A stretch of DNA of 64,000 bases from Symsagittifera roscoffensis (GCF_963678635.1 NC_087067.1:34138401-34202400); one strand, 5' to 3'; counted from the stretch's first letter, positions 52,370 through 63,622 are shown. Made by a program: numbers and translations. Notes: generated by a model from the sequence alone, not told the origin.

Positions 52370-54609
52370 ACGATGAAAAAATTCAAAAAATCCTGCAAAC
52401 AGTATGCGTGCTACACTTGCTTGTCTGCTTACTTGTGTAAGTATAGCGCATGTGTTATAGATTCCTTTCAAAAGTGAGAAAAGAAATCCTATAAAGTTAA
52501 ACATTGCGTATAAGATAGTTAATTTTTCTAAGATGTAATAGGGCCATCCTAGAAAAGCTAGAATTTCATTTTTTAGGGTGAAATATTTTTATAGGTGAAA
52601 TATCCTGTGGTCTATATTTTTCACCATTTAAATATATGTAATCTTTGATATCTTTAAAATATCCACTGTGGCTTTGTGTATATCTGCAAGTTTTCTTAAA
52701 TTTTGATCTATTGATTGTCGTTGTATAGTGTCCATTTGTAATAGTAATTCTTGAAACTGTTGTGTTCTAATGTGATGCTGTGTATCCGATTTAGAATTTT
52801 TTCCTATCAATTATAAATCGATGTTGAGATTGCGAGCGATGGCTCGAATACTTTTAGGTGAAAACTTTTACAATGGTTGCATTAATGTAGGGTTTGGTGT
52901 TAGTAAATAATATTTTTCTTCGTCAGGGTTTAATTGTACTACAATGTGGCTGTTTTTTTAACCACATAGTACTGCGGTATCCCAAAAATATGTTCGTCTT
53001 GAAAGTGCATCAACAAAATGTATTTTATTTTTATAGAATATAGGAATTCTTTTATAACATCGTTTATCTTCAAAAACATATAGTGGTGATACTTTTTTGG
53101 TACAAGTATAAAAACATAAAATGTTTCCTTCGTAATCAAGGAAATTTGATCTGTTTCCTTATAACAAATATCCTGTGTAGGGTATTTTTAAGACTGCTAA
53201 TGCGAGTGATTGCAAAATCTGTGTTCTTTCTAATTCGCTTAGTTGGTGAAGTGTTTCGAATTCAGAAAGTGACATTTCTTGAAAAATTCTACTAATCATG
53301 TAGTCTAATTTCATGTCTAAGTGAGTGTCATAGTGTATTGCGCCAAAATAGGTACTATTTATTAAAGATAGTTCTTGTAAACGTGTGCTTTTACTGTCGT
53401 ATGGTTTTAGTTTTCCACCAGGATTACTTGCATTTTCAATGAGGTTCACTGGGACGTATGATTTGCCTTCGTTAATGAGGTGACTTGTTGCGTAAAGGTC
53501 AAATTTTTTTTTCCAGTGGTCATGTCGAAACCCTTTTCGTATTCGACAAGTATTTCAGAGTATTGTGTTTTATAAAATGGATTGCGATATCTACATGCAA
53601 ACTCTGTTTCATGATAGATTTGAAAACGTGTCAATTTATTTTCTATATTATTAATGTTTTTGAAATCAATGCTTCGTTTGTGAGATGGGTTCACTTGTTC
53701 GTATGGAATGGATTCAATAAAGTATTTTTCATGACATTTTATCATTCGAGCGTGTATTTTTGCTATTTGAACTGTTGTACAAGTATCTTCGGGAATCCAA
53801 ACAATTGTTGCTTGTGTCCTTGTTTTGGGATCACATTATCCTTGATCATTTTTACATGGTAATCTTATTCCTTAATAAATAATGGTGTTGTCTTTTAAAT
53901 CTCCTGTAAGTTGTGTTTTTTCAAATTGTATTTTCCAATCGAAAAACATCATTTCTTTGTATCCTATTTTTGTATCTGCATTGCAATTTGAAGGTTTATT
54001 TATTCCAATGTGTGGTATCCAGTGTTTATCGTGAATGTCGTATGTTAATCATCCGTGTGCGCCATTAAATGGATGTCGTTCGTCTAATAGAATATGTCCT
54101 TGACATCTTTCAAATTCTGCTTGATGTACTGAGTCGGCAAAAACTTGAAAGTTTACTATTTTTCTATTTGACTTTTTATTTTTCGTTAAATTTAACCTAA
54201 GTAATTCGTTTTTACAATCATCGGGTTTTAAATGTAAAAGTCTTTCTAAATTACTGTGGTAGAAGGATTCGTGATCAAGTCGACTTTTATTTCCGTTAGA
54301 AACTTGTGAACAATGTGCTTTCTTTTCGGAAAATGTTGCTGTGAATTTATAACCTGTAAGTGTTGTTGCTCGGGCTTTTGAATGATATGCTGCTTTTACA
54401 TTTGTGGTTTCTATAGCTTGTGGTTCCGATTCGCATTGTGTTACTTGGTTTATAGCATATTTGTAAAATGTTTTTTGTTCGTTTTCTTCGCAATCATAAT
54501 GTGTTACTAGTAGATCCTGAGGTCCTGTGCGAGGAGATGGATTCGTATTCTGTTCGAAAAAAATTAGAAAAAGGATTTGTTGAAAAGTGAATATCTTGAA
54601 AATATACAT
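52370..54609 (-). pseudogene. env-like envelope glycoprotein, broken
   Basis: Begins at 54609 with a hydrophobic stretch (residues about 3-18) that resembles a signal peptide. A Cys-containing ectodomain follows (Cys 40, 59, 100 and 132 of the first 186 codons). The same frame runs to about 53510 through three stops (54049, near 53871, near 53838). It then shifts at a run of nine A (53504-53512) and continues to about 52628 through further stops. A hydrophobic segment at about 52560-52400 looks like the membrane anchor. The early spacing of DC, paired Cys, a short His-containing segment and P-x-x-C recalls glycoproteins of jingchuvirus-type insect viruses that some retroelements have captured. 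That link is an impression from motif spacing, not a match. Envelope genes let such elements leave the cell; this copy cannot. Confidence 0.5.
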
Positions 54610-54715
54610 GTGTATGATAATCCTGAATGTGGATTATAAAATGTGATAGTTCCAATTGTGTTTTTGGTGTATCTGTCGTATAAATTGTCGGATAATTTGT
54701 GGGTATGAATCCTTC

Positions 54716-54807
54716 TAGTGAACCCTATTGGCTGAATTTGACATAGAATTTATCAAGTGTGTTTCAGCATGTTATTGCGAAAATATGAAAGCTCAAAATG
54801 ATTGAAA
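54716..54807. repeat. 92-bp direct repeat, copy 1 (next to env start)
   Basis: From TAGTGAACCC to GATTGAAA. It aligns without gaps to 55727-55818 with 10 differences in 92 positions. The shared core includes ATTGGCTGAATTTGA and TTCAGCATGTTATTGCGAAA. Confidence 0.85.
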
Positions 54808-55726
54808 TTAGAAAATGTGTTTGAGTGATTATCTTTTTAAAATTTATGTTTTATTGAATAAAAAGAATTAAAAGAATAATTGCTAGGGCAAATGCGACTA
54901 CTGCCTTCTTTATACATTTGCACATTGTCATGATTAGGGATGTCAAGAATGTGAGGAAAATTATGAACAAAAGAAAGATATCTTTTCGACTTAAAATAGT
55001 TCGTATCATTTAAAAAGATTTTGAGTTATCGTACCTGTGAATGCGGTCAAGGATTTGGAAAAGTTGGAGATATATTTCAATAGGGAAAAAAATTTGAAAA
55101 AATTGCAAAAAATTATCAAAAGGATTATTAGGGCTCCGAAAGTTTCAATAAAAAATATTAGCAAAAGATTAAATCGAATAGAAAATTTTACGAAAAGGTT
55201 TATGATTATTTGTTTGAGAGTATCGACTGTTAAAGAAAGAAGCATTTAAGTAAAGATTCGTTTCGTGGAATATTTTTAAAACTTTTGAGGCGATTTTCAG
55301 GTGTGGTCAGATTATTTATTGATTTTTTGACATGTTGGTTGAGTTTTGTCAAAAATTGGTTGGGGCTTATTTTATGGTGCTCGGGAGATCTTCTTAATTT
55401 TGTTGTTATTTTTCGGATAATTTGTGGGTTTTTTAGAGGTTTTTTATACTTTAGGCCAAATGATCATGGTCCTTTTTTACTTTAGGCTAATTTGCAATTT
55501 TTGGTTGAGGGTTTCTGAGGTCTAAGTTCGAAAACTATTGATGATCTTTGCATTATTTGATAGTGGCGGGTTGTAATATTGAAGTGATGTTTGTTTTAGT
55601 TGTCAAGTTATAGCAAGGTGCTTATTTTTGACCTGGAGGGTTATAAAATTATAGTTAGAGATATGCCTGGAGATTGATATCTGTCGGCTAATGAGCTTGT
55701 GTTAGAGATATTGAAGGTGACGATTT

Positions 55727-55818
55727 TAGTGAATCCCATTGGCTGAATTTGAACTAGAATATTTTAAGTGTTTTTCAGCATGTTATTGCGAAAACATGAA
55801 AGTTCAAAATGATTGAAA
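55727..55818. repeat. 92-bp direct repeat, copy 2 (next to pol end)
   Basis: Partner of 54716-54807 at an offset of 1011 bases, same orientation. Its position just after the pol stop codon suggests a duplicated untranslated region or splice region rather than an LTR. Confidence 0.85.
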
Positions 55819-55988
55819 AGGATATAATTTATGAATTTGAAATTAAAGTTGTTTTTGAAATTCAATTTTTTTAAATATTTTAGATTGCGGGATGAATGTT
55901 TTGTAATTTTTACGTGGTTGACTTCTAAGTCGTTATGATTATCTATCTTCTGATTTTTCTTTCTGATCGTGTGGTAAGATTTTTTTTA

Positions 55989-58140
55989 TCATTTTTCTAT
56001 TTTTTCTCTCTTTTTGAGTTGTTTTTGTTCTAAGATGTTAGCTGTTTGAGGAGTTACATTTTGTGCAATGATTTGCTTTTTGTTGCTATTGTCATTAGCA
56101 GTTCGATTTTGTTCTGTTTGTGTATTGTTTTGAACATTTTTTAAACCTGTGAAAGAATATAATTGAGTTAATTCGAGTAGTGCATATTTTTTTTTCGGGT
56201 AATAAAGTAATAAATTGTTACGGTTTTGAACAATTTCTTTTTTAGTAGTATCAGTGAGTTTGTATGTTACTTCATTAAGTTTGTCAATTAATTGGTATGG
56301 TCCTTTTCGAAGTGGTTGCAGTTTTTTTGAATTTACTTTTTTTGTGTTAAAATTTGGTATCAAAACAAATGTTCCTATATTTAAATCGGTGGCTGGCCTA
56401 AAACGTGAATTATTTTGGTTGTTTATATTTTGCCTTTGTAACAATTTCTTTGTTACTTTTTGGTAGATTTCGTTATGCTTTTTATCTCTATTTAGGATCC
56501 ATTTGGTGTGTGTACCGGAAGCTAACTTTAGAATTTGTGGATGTTGAAAGTGATCTTCATCATGTGTGTGTAATGGTAGATTATAACATATTGAATCTTT
56601 ATTTGTTTGACAATGACCTTTATGAGCGTTTGCTGTGAGCATAACTGGTTTTCTGGGTTTTTGATTAATCATCATTTCATATGGTGAAATTCCTGAAGTT
56701 GTTGTGGTTTGTGAATTGTACGATAAGGGAAATAATTTTACGTCTGCTGATCATTCAATGTATCGTGTATCATTTCCATTAATGATACATCTAAGGTATT
56801 CTTGTGGTGAACGGTTCTTGCCTTCGACTAATCCGTTTGTCCAAGGTGCATGAGAGTCCAAGGTACGTGTTTTGTGATTGATGTTATACAAGTGGCATAA
56901 TGTAATAATTTCAATATTTATAAATTCTGTGCCATTATTTGTGACCAATATTTCGGGTAATCCGAATTTAGCTATCCAAAGTTCGTAGAGGGTTGTATAT
57001 GCTTAAAAAGCATTACCTTGTGGTACAGGGTTGAGTGCTACATATTGTGTAAATGCGTCAACAATGACCATAATGTAGGAATTTCCTTCAGAGGATGGCG
57101 AAATTGGTCCTTTTGTGTCAAAAGAAATTCGATGATTAAAATATAGACTTTGTCCTTTAAAATCTTGTTTTTGTGCTATCTGTTTTTGATTTGGATAAGG
57201 TTTTTTTAATTGACATATTATACAATCGTTGCATAATACTTTAATCCGAATTGGGGCATTTGGAAAGTAGAATTTTTGAGTAAAATTTGAATATGTTTTT
57301 TTTTCTGATCCTGAGTGTCCTTTGGTATTTTGTGTATGAGAAATGTTGAATGATATCAACATCATACTTAAAGAGAGACAGGGGACTTAAGAATCATTTA
57401 ATTGATATTCTAAAAGATCTGTGTTTTCATTTATAGTTGTATTGTTAATATTTCTAAAATATCGGAGGAGTGTTTTCTTTCTTAAGATTGTAGTATCAGC
57501 TTTTGTTGGTTTTGTTTTAAAATTGTGCCATGATTTGAGTTGTCTAATGACAGGGTCAAGGTTCTGGTAATTTTGTAAAAAGTGTAGTGTGACTTTTTCT
57601 CTTGGTGGTAAAAAAACATTTTCGACTTCTAAATTTGATAGTGGAATTGTATCGAGTGGGTCATGAAGATCAAAAGCTTGATTTACTGTGTATTTTGGGT
57701 CATTTGTTGGTGGTCCTGATAAATTTCTTTTATTAGTTAGATTTTCTTTTTCTATCAAAGCGAAAGGATCTCTTTTGTGTGCTTGTTGTTTTATTTTCTT
57801 TTGTTGGGTATTGTTTTTTATCCAATGTGAATATGGACTTGGTTTAATTGTGGATGTTCCTAGTATATCAACTTCGTAGTGATTGTTTTGACAATCTAAA
57901 TAAACCGGAAAATGTTGTAAATTATTGATTTGTGATTGATCAATGTCGGTTTTTACTGCATATTTGCATTCTAATCGTGGTGATATTTCGTCTTTTGCAA
58001 GATAAAATTTGATATTTTATGGTATTTCAACTGTAGTTTTTCGTGTAAGTAGTTCAGGTGGCGTGTTTTTACTTAATGTATCTGGTAATGCAAGATTTTT
58101 TCCTGCTGTCCAAACTATATGTAGGTTTGGGAAGTTCTTT
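55989..58140 (-). pseudogene. pol: linker, integrase and GPY module, broken
   Basis: One frame runs through this region but is cut by stops near 58017 and at 57387, 57003 and 56751. Integrase inserts the DNA copy into the host chromosome. Visible parts: the N-terminal zinc-binding HHCC motif (His 10, His 17, Cys 48, Cys 51 counted from the Met at 57365), first catalytic Asp in FDTKGP (residue 83), second catalytic position in VTNNGTEF (56937-56939), and catalytic Glu in NGLVEGKNR. The second position is Asn where the family has Asp. The C-terminal GPY/F module appears as LRKGPYQL at about 56301, followed by a Gln/Asn/Lys-rich tail to the TAA at 55989. The stop at 56751 is TGA and the one at 57003 is TAA. 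Confidence 0.85.
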
Positions 58141-58540
58141 TAAATGTTTGAAATCTATAAACTCTATGGTTTGGATTTGATTTCTGTGTGAAAAGAAATA
58201 TAATTGGTTTGTGATCTGTAAATAAAACTGTTGTATGTTCCGATCCAAGTATCAGAAATTCGTATTCTGTAAGTGTATATATTATAGCTGTACATTCTCT
58301 CATGAGGGTAAACAGTCGTAGTTCGGCTTGTGTAAATAAACGGGAATATGCTGAAATGAGATTATTCTTATTTGATCCATTATGTGCTTGTAATATTGCT
58401 GCGCCGATGCCAAAATTTGAAGCATCGCACATTGCGTAGAATGGTTGATTCGTATCTGGAATTGTGTGTGATATTTGTTCTGTTAAAAGTTTTTTAAATT
58501 CTTCAAGTCGTGTTTGATGTTCGGTAGTCCATAATGTTGT
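58115..58540 (-). pseudogene. pol: RNase H domain
   Basis: RNase H removes the RNA strand of the RNA-DNA hybrid during reverse transcription. The carboxylate residues of the family are visible in order: Asp in MCDASNFGIGAA, Glu in LMRECTAII and Asp in LFTDHKPI (residues 3, 46 and 73 from the Met at 58432). The open frame continues upstream without a Met to about 58540, where a frameshift separates it from the RT remnant. Another shift near 58140 separates it from the integrase frame. The domain itself looks intact. Confidence 0.8.
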
Positions 58541-59361
58541 CAGAGGATGTTATAGAAAGCTCTTAAGCATAGTTGCTTTTTGTATACATATTTGCTTAAG
58601 ATATTTAACATTTCAAGGAGTTCTTCGATTTTCTTTTTATTTGTAGGTGGTTGAAGTTTTTGAATTACGTCGATGCGTGTTTTTACTGGAGTTATAGTGT
58701 TTCTATCAATAATGTGTCCAAGAAACTTTACGCGTGTTAGAAAAAAATGCGATTTATCCGGGGCTGCTTTCATGTTTTCGTTTTGGAGTATTTGATGATA
58801 TTGTTCTAAGACTAAGAACATTTCTTCTTTAGTTTGTGACTGCATGAAAACATCATCTAAATATGGTACTTTGCTTGCTCTTTGTTGTTTGAAAACTGCA
58901 TCAAATTTTAAGGGTAAATGTAATGGTGAAATTACTTTTCCGAAATCAAATTTGGATGTTGCGTTAACTGCTGGATCTTTCAGCAATAAATTGGCTAGTT
59001 TGTCAAATTCGTTTTGTGCTACTTGAGATTGTTGAAAATTAAATATCGTTAAAACTTTTGCTGTTTTTCTGTATATGGTCATAAATTGAATGTTGGTTTA
59101 AAATGAGGCGTTTTTGTGAAATAATCTGTATTTTTTTTCGTTATTTATTATATTATTAATTGATAATTCTTCATCAAGAACTGCTGATTGGCAAATATCT
59201 AGTAGTTGTAATATGTTATTGACTCGATATGCTACTTCGCTTGTGGGTGAAGTTGTAGCGTTTGTTTCACAATATCCTAAGAGTCCTAGAGGTAATGTTA
59301 TTTGATATGGGGAATTATTATATACGTGTAATGAAATAATGTCAGAGTTTGAGTTTTTCAT
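58540..59361 (-). pseudogene. pol: reverse transcriptase remnant with internal deletion
   Basis: One frame runs from 59361 to 58540 with a single stop at 59098. The first part is the region between protease and RT. The catalytic box YLDD (58855-58863) is followed by a normal-looking thumb, including VKFLGHII. However, the YLDD box comes directly after the residues KVP. In Ty3-type RTs well over 100 residues with the fingers and most of the palm, including the first catalytic Asp, lie before this box. They are missing without a frame change, so this is an in-frame deletion with its joint at about 58863/58864. The enzyme cannot be active. Confidence 0.8.
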
Positions 59362-59381
59362 ATAATTTATGGATGATATTG

Positions 59382-59935
59382 TTATCCGAAAAATTTATGG
59401 ATAGGTTTGAATTCGAGGTCTGACAAAAAAAGGTGTTGTTTCTTTTGATTTTTATCATATTGATGAACTTGTTTGATTGAAAAGTTATATACATTTCCTG
59501 ATAGTGGTTTCAAGTATTTTCGTTCTTGATTATAAACAGGGTAGAATTTTGAGAAAAATTGTGGTTGTTTATATAATCTCTGAAAGAATGTTAAAGCTGT
59601 GTTTTTCATTCTTGTATACTTATCTTTCATATAGATTTTACTATTTAAGATGTTTATTGTTGGTATATATTTAGTTATGAACGGTATGCCAATGATATTG
59701 TGCTTTATATCTGTTATGTGAAATGCTTGTTTAAACGGTTTGGTCAAAATTTTGTTTTGTTCCATTGTTCTAGTGGGGACAAGGAAAAGTTAGATCTTTC
59801 CATGATTGATTAGCATTAATCCTTCTGCTGTTGCTAACTTACTGGCTTTTTACCTAGGTATTAAGTTTGGATGTAATGTTTTTATTTCATTCCAAGTGGG
59901 AATATTATTTTATTTAATTCTGCTCCTGAGTCGAA
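59382..59935 (-). pseudogene. pol: retropepsin-type aspartic protease
   Basis: The catalytic triplet DSG lies at 59924-59932, followed by AELNKIIFP, a typical retropepsin active-site context. The downstream segment IIGIPFI (from the frame starting at 59765) matches the conserved second half of the fold. A TGA two codons before the catalytic Asp, a frameshift near 59880 and a stop near 59793 break it. In intact elements it cuts the Gag-Pol polyprotein; the active form is a dimer. Confidence 0.7.
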
Positions 59936-60961
59936 TCAAAAATCTATTTCAAGGTCTGGTGGTTGAAATTCTTTACTTTTTCGGCTTTCTAAGAGAAATG
60001 GGATTTTCCAAATTTTTTCTCTTGGTTGTTCTTTTTCTATGTTTTGATAAATATGATTTGTAGTTGAGCATTGTCTTTTGTCTTTTTTATCGGGTTTGGT
60101 TACAATGTTGATTTCATTTACTTCTTGTGTGTTTGGTATATCATTATTCATAGGTCGAGTATAATAATCATGAAGAAGTTCCAATTGATTTTCATAAATG
60201 TGTGAACTGAAAGGTTGTTCGTTTATGATGGGTTCATAGGCATTTTTGACTGTTATCATTTTTACTGAGATAGTGTTCTTTGTATCACTTTCACTGTCTG
60301 TTGATTCGCAATTAATGTGATTTAATTGTAGCTCGGTGTTTCCTGTATCATCGATACCAGACGGGTCTGAAGTTGATTCTTCAGTTGTTTGTACTTGGTT
60401 AATTTGTCTTTGATAGCGGTTATTATTCCTGTGAGGAGATTAGGAACAATTTCTTCGTCTATTGTTATAGCTTGAGTTTCAATTTTGTGAATTGTTTCTT
60501 GATCTATTTTGGTAATTGTCACTAGATCTTTGATAATTTGATCTATTATACGAATTATTTCTTGATCTGTTGTGTTGATAATACTGATTTCGATTATTTG
60601 AATAACTTCTATTCCTATTGTTGGAATAATTTCTATTTCTATTGTATGAGGAGTTTCGTGACCTATCGTTGGAATAGTGTCTTTTCCTGCGGTTTGAAAC
60701 GGAACTGGATGCAGAAACAAATTCTGTTCTGTTTAATTTCGATCGTGATTAGTTATTTCGATATTGATTATTTTGACTATTTGATCGACTATATCTATTT
60801 TGTGAGAAATTTCGTGAATTTCTTTGTTTTGGAGATCTACCTTTATAACTTGAGTTATATGGTGATTGGTTTCTCGAGTAGTTCGATTTACCTGGAAGTG
60901 GTTTTCCAGAGCTGTTATTACTGTGTATATTTTTGTTTGGTAGATTTTGGTCTTTTTTCAT
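59936..60961 (-). pseudogene. gag C-terminal Asn/Arg/Ser-rich tail leading into protease
   Basis: One frame from 60961 to 59936 with stops at 60749 and near 60440. The first part is basic and rich in Asn, Ser, Arg and Gln. From about 60679 to 60445 it forms octapeptide repeats of the type Y-S-N-N-R-N-R-x, coded by a roughly 24-base period. An acidic linker then leads into the protease. Such basic tails bind RNA during packaging. A 132-codon Ile-rich frame at 60720-60322 is the same repeat read in another frame and is not a gene. Confidence 0.6.
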
Positions 60962-61032
60962 GTACTGATAGAATGATTTTTTTGGTTCTTTGAATTTTTT
61001 TGGTTTTTTTTATTGTCTTGCTGTTTTTGTCT

Positions 61033-61074
61033 ACATTCGGCAATACTGTGTCCGTATTTTTGGCAAAATTTACA
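61033..61074 (-). other. CCHC zinc knuckle of gag nucleocapsid
   Basis: The 14 codons read CKFCQKYGHSIAEC, i.e. C-x2-C-x4-H-x4-C, the retroviral nucleocapsid zinc knuckle that binds genomic RNA. It is in a different frame from both the gag core (61233-62246) and the downstream tail (60961 on), so there are indels on both sides; the downstream one falls at A-runs near 61000-61013. Confidence 0.9.
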
Positions 61075-61232
61075 CCATTTCTTAAAAGATGGTTTACTTT
61101 TGAAGTTTGGGTTTTTCTCATATTTATTCAAAATTTTAGTGATTTTTCAGATAGATCTACATCTGAGTTTTGAATATTGTTTATATGGTTAGTATTTGTT
61201 TCGATCCTGTTAACATACTGTAGTTTGAGATT

Positions 61233-62258
61233 TTATGTTTCTTCAAGTTTCATTGTGATTTCTGTCTGTTCTAGTTTTTCGACTAGTTTTCTAAAGTCTA
61301 AATCAGGTTCTCGAATTGAGGAAGGATGTGATGCTCTCTTTTTAATAGCTATTTTTCTTAGCTGGGGTGTCAGAGTCATCATTAAAATTTCCGTCATTTT
61401 CGTGTTTTTATAATCATGTGTGTTAAGTGAATATGCTTTTCGAACTTGAGTTTCGATTCCTACTGCCAATTGTTTAATTGTTTCATTTGGTAATCTGCGA
61501 ATTTATTTACATAAAACTCTTTGATGTTATTTGTTTCTTTCAGAATCAAACATTTTTGAAAAATCTTTTGTGAATATTTTCCAATCTGATTTTATGTCTA
61601 TAGGTAGAACTGAAAACCATTCTTGAACTGCACCATCAAGTGTTGTTTGTATTAACGCTGTGCGTCGATGTATCCAATTTTGGTGAAGTGGTGTGTTAAT
61701 TGGTTCAGGTCCTATGTTTAAAACTAAATTTGCTATAACTGCATTTAAATAATCTTCTACAGAATACTCAGGGTCTGTGCCTGTAAACACCATCAATGGT
61801 TTATTTGATGTGATCGACGAACCATCCATTAGGTATGGATTCATCGTAATTTGTAATGATTCAGCGGCATTTGGTATCTGTGAAAAGTTTGTAAGTTGAT
61901 TTTTTGTGATTTCATGTTGTTGTAAATAATATGGTAGCGGTATTTCATTTTGCATTTTTGTTGGTTGATAAGAATGCATATTAGCTGAGTTTTGTGATTG
62001 TGCTGGTTGATAAGATTGCATGGTGATTGTATTTTGCTTCTGTAACGGTTGGTAGCTTTGTATATCAGCTGGGTTTTGTGGGTAAATTTTTACATTTTGA
62101 GATGTTTGAGTTTGTCGGGGTTTTTGGTGCAAAAAAATCTGGTTGAAAACAATCATCATCATCGGATGATAAATTAGTTGCATAGTAGGGTGTTTGTTGT
62201 TTATTTCTATTTTGTTGGAAAAATGGGTAATTTTCACTACGATCATGTGGGGGATATG
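61233..62258 (-). pseudogene. gag core (capsid-like), broken
   Basis: Gag forms the particle that holds the RNA. The frame from 62246 contains a Gln/Tyr-rich part with three tandem 14-residue repeats (QSYQPxQxQN type, about 61945-62072). A capsid-like segment follows with FTGTDPEYSVEDYL, TLDGAVQEWF and IFTKDFSKMF, matching the Ty3/Gypsy gag pattern of a helical region around a conserved W-F pair. Stops at 61527 and near 61505 interrupt it; the same frame then continues to 61233. Upstream of about 62130 another frame, with a run of Asp, reads better as gag, so an indel lies near 62110-62145. Confidence 0.65.
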
Positions 62259-63248
62259 GATGATCTTGAAAGTTTACTGGGCTTTGTGATGTAATTGGAA
62301 GATTCCATTTTTGTGAAAATATACAATTTTGTGTATTTCTGCGGGGGGTTGGGTTGTTTGTGATCGATTGACCTAGTTATAATTGTGTTCCGCAAAATTA
62401 CTTCTTGTGAAGGTTTTTCTTGTTTTTTTGTTGGTTTTGTCATTGGTCTATCTGTTTGATAGTCCATATGTGAATATTTTGGAGCAACCGAGAGTTTAAC
62501 CGTGGATTGTAATGTTAATTGTGTTAATTTTGGATTTTTCGGTCCTGGTGTTGTAAGATTGGTGAAATACTTTGTTGCGTAGTTGTCGCTATTGTTTCAA
62601 CTATTTCTTCATTTACTACTTGTGATGCTATTTGAATATCTTGTTGTGTAAAATTTCGAGATCTATTCAGATTTTCCTGTTGTATAACAGTTGAATTTAA
62701 ACTATTATTTTGTGTACCAGGTAGGAATGAATTATAGTTTAAAGGTGTTGCATCTGTTGTAAGTGGAAATACCTTTACGTAATCTTTGTGGATTGATATT
62801 GTACTAATTGCTTGACTTGAAATGTCTACTGGAAAGTTTAGAAATAGTGGGTGAGACCAATCAGGGTCCCGAACATAATCTGATTGCTCTGCAATGACGT
62901 ATCATCATTCGTACTTTGAGGTCTAAAGCTTTTTCTTGCTTGTGCAATTAAATCAATATTATGTGTGAAATAATCAATTATAAACCATGCTCAAATTTTT
63001 TTGTAAATCAAGTTAAGCATTTCGTGAGACGTCGTTACTGGTAAGGGTTTCTCGGATTGTGTTCAGAAATGCTGAGAATACGGCAATTTCATTTCTAACC
63101 TTTGTGTGTTTTGATGATTCAAGTGGTGATGTACTTTGTGTTTCTGTTCTTTCTAATATAGATAAATAGCTATATTTTATTGCAAAAACTTCGTTGGTGA
63201 TTATTGAATTCGGTCTCTGTTGATTTTTGGTGAATACTTTTGAAAATT
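62259..63248 (-). other. Decayed upstream part of the retroelement
   Basis: No frame is open for long, although residual coding-like stretches rich in Gln, Asn, Thr and Lys can be followed across several stops on the minus strand. The 74-codon frame at 62467-62243 is probably one such piece. I cannot assign a product. Confidence 0.35.
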
Positions 63249-63533
63249 CTATGTCAATATCATCTGTACTGTATTTGGTGTACTGAGTTCTATAGTGTAA
63301 TTTCCATATTGTTCTGTTAGGTTACACATTCCTTTTAAATAATGATCAACAATTTGTTTTTTGAGTTTTATTTCGGATAATTTTGTTTTACATGGGCTGG
63401 TTCCTTGTTCGAATAAGTTTGCGATTAGATTATTGCAAAATTGTGTTTGTCCTCTATCATCAGTGAGTGAAGTAATGATAAATGGAAAAACAGAGTGTTC
63501 GTCTGGACTTTCATCGCTCTGAGTATGGCTCAT
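63249..63533 (-). pseudogene. Unassigned open frame, possibly gag N-terminal region
   Basis: 94 codons starting with MSHTQSDESPDEH; mixed polar and hydrophobic residues with two Cys, no motif I recognise. In a neighbouring frame the coding-like text continues below 63250, so this is likely the front of a longer product cut by a frameshift. Its position, first in the visible part of the element, suggests a gag N-terminus or a short accessory protein. Confidence 0.3.
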
Positions 63534-63622
63534 TTTTTCGTTATAACTGTTAGTACGTAATGTTCAATATGTCTGATTGGTTGATTCCAATTGTATAAGT
63601 GTACTGGTTTATTTTTGTAAAT

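Larger units (their letters stand above)
54610..55988. other. Non-coding stretch between pol and env
   Basis: No supported gene. It contains two copies of a 92-bp direct repeat (listed separately). A 79-codon hydrophobic frame on the minus strand (55245-55006) and the overlapping Lys/Ile-rich frame on the plus strand (55037-55249) mirror each other; neither can be assigned. The stretch may hold the splice acceptor for a subgenomic env RNA, as in other env-bearing elements. Confidence 0.5.

Noticed and set aside
53485-53862. 125-codon plus-strand frame
   Set aside because: Antisense to the env-like gene; aromatic/Cys-rich composition typical of reading the complement of an A-rich gene.
55037-55249. 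Plus-strand 70-codon coiled-coil-like frame
   Set aside because: It mirrors an equally long minus-strand frame in low-complexity A/T-rich DNA and has no other support.
54716-55818. LTR pair
   Set aside because: The copies are 92 bp, lie between pol and env, and lack the TG...CA ends and flanking target duplication of an LTR pair.
60322-60720. 132-codon Ile-rich protein with octapeptide repeats
   Set aside because: The gag frame of the same DNA gives a typical basic Asn/Arg-rich tail that connects to the protease; this frame is a by-product of the repeat.
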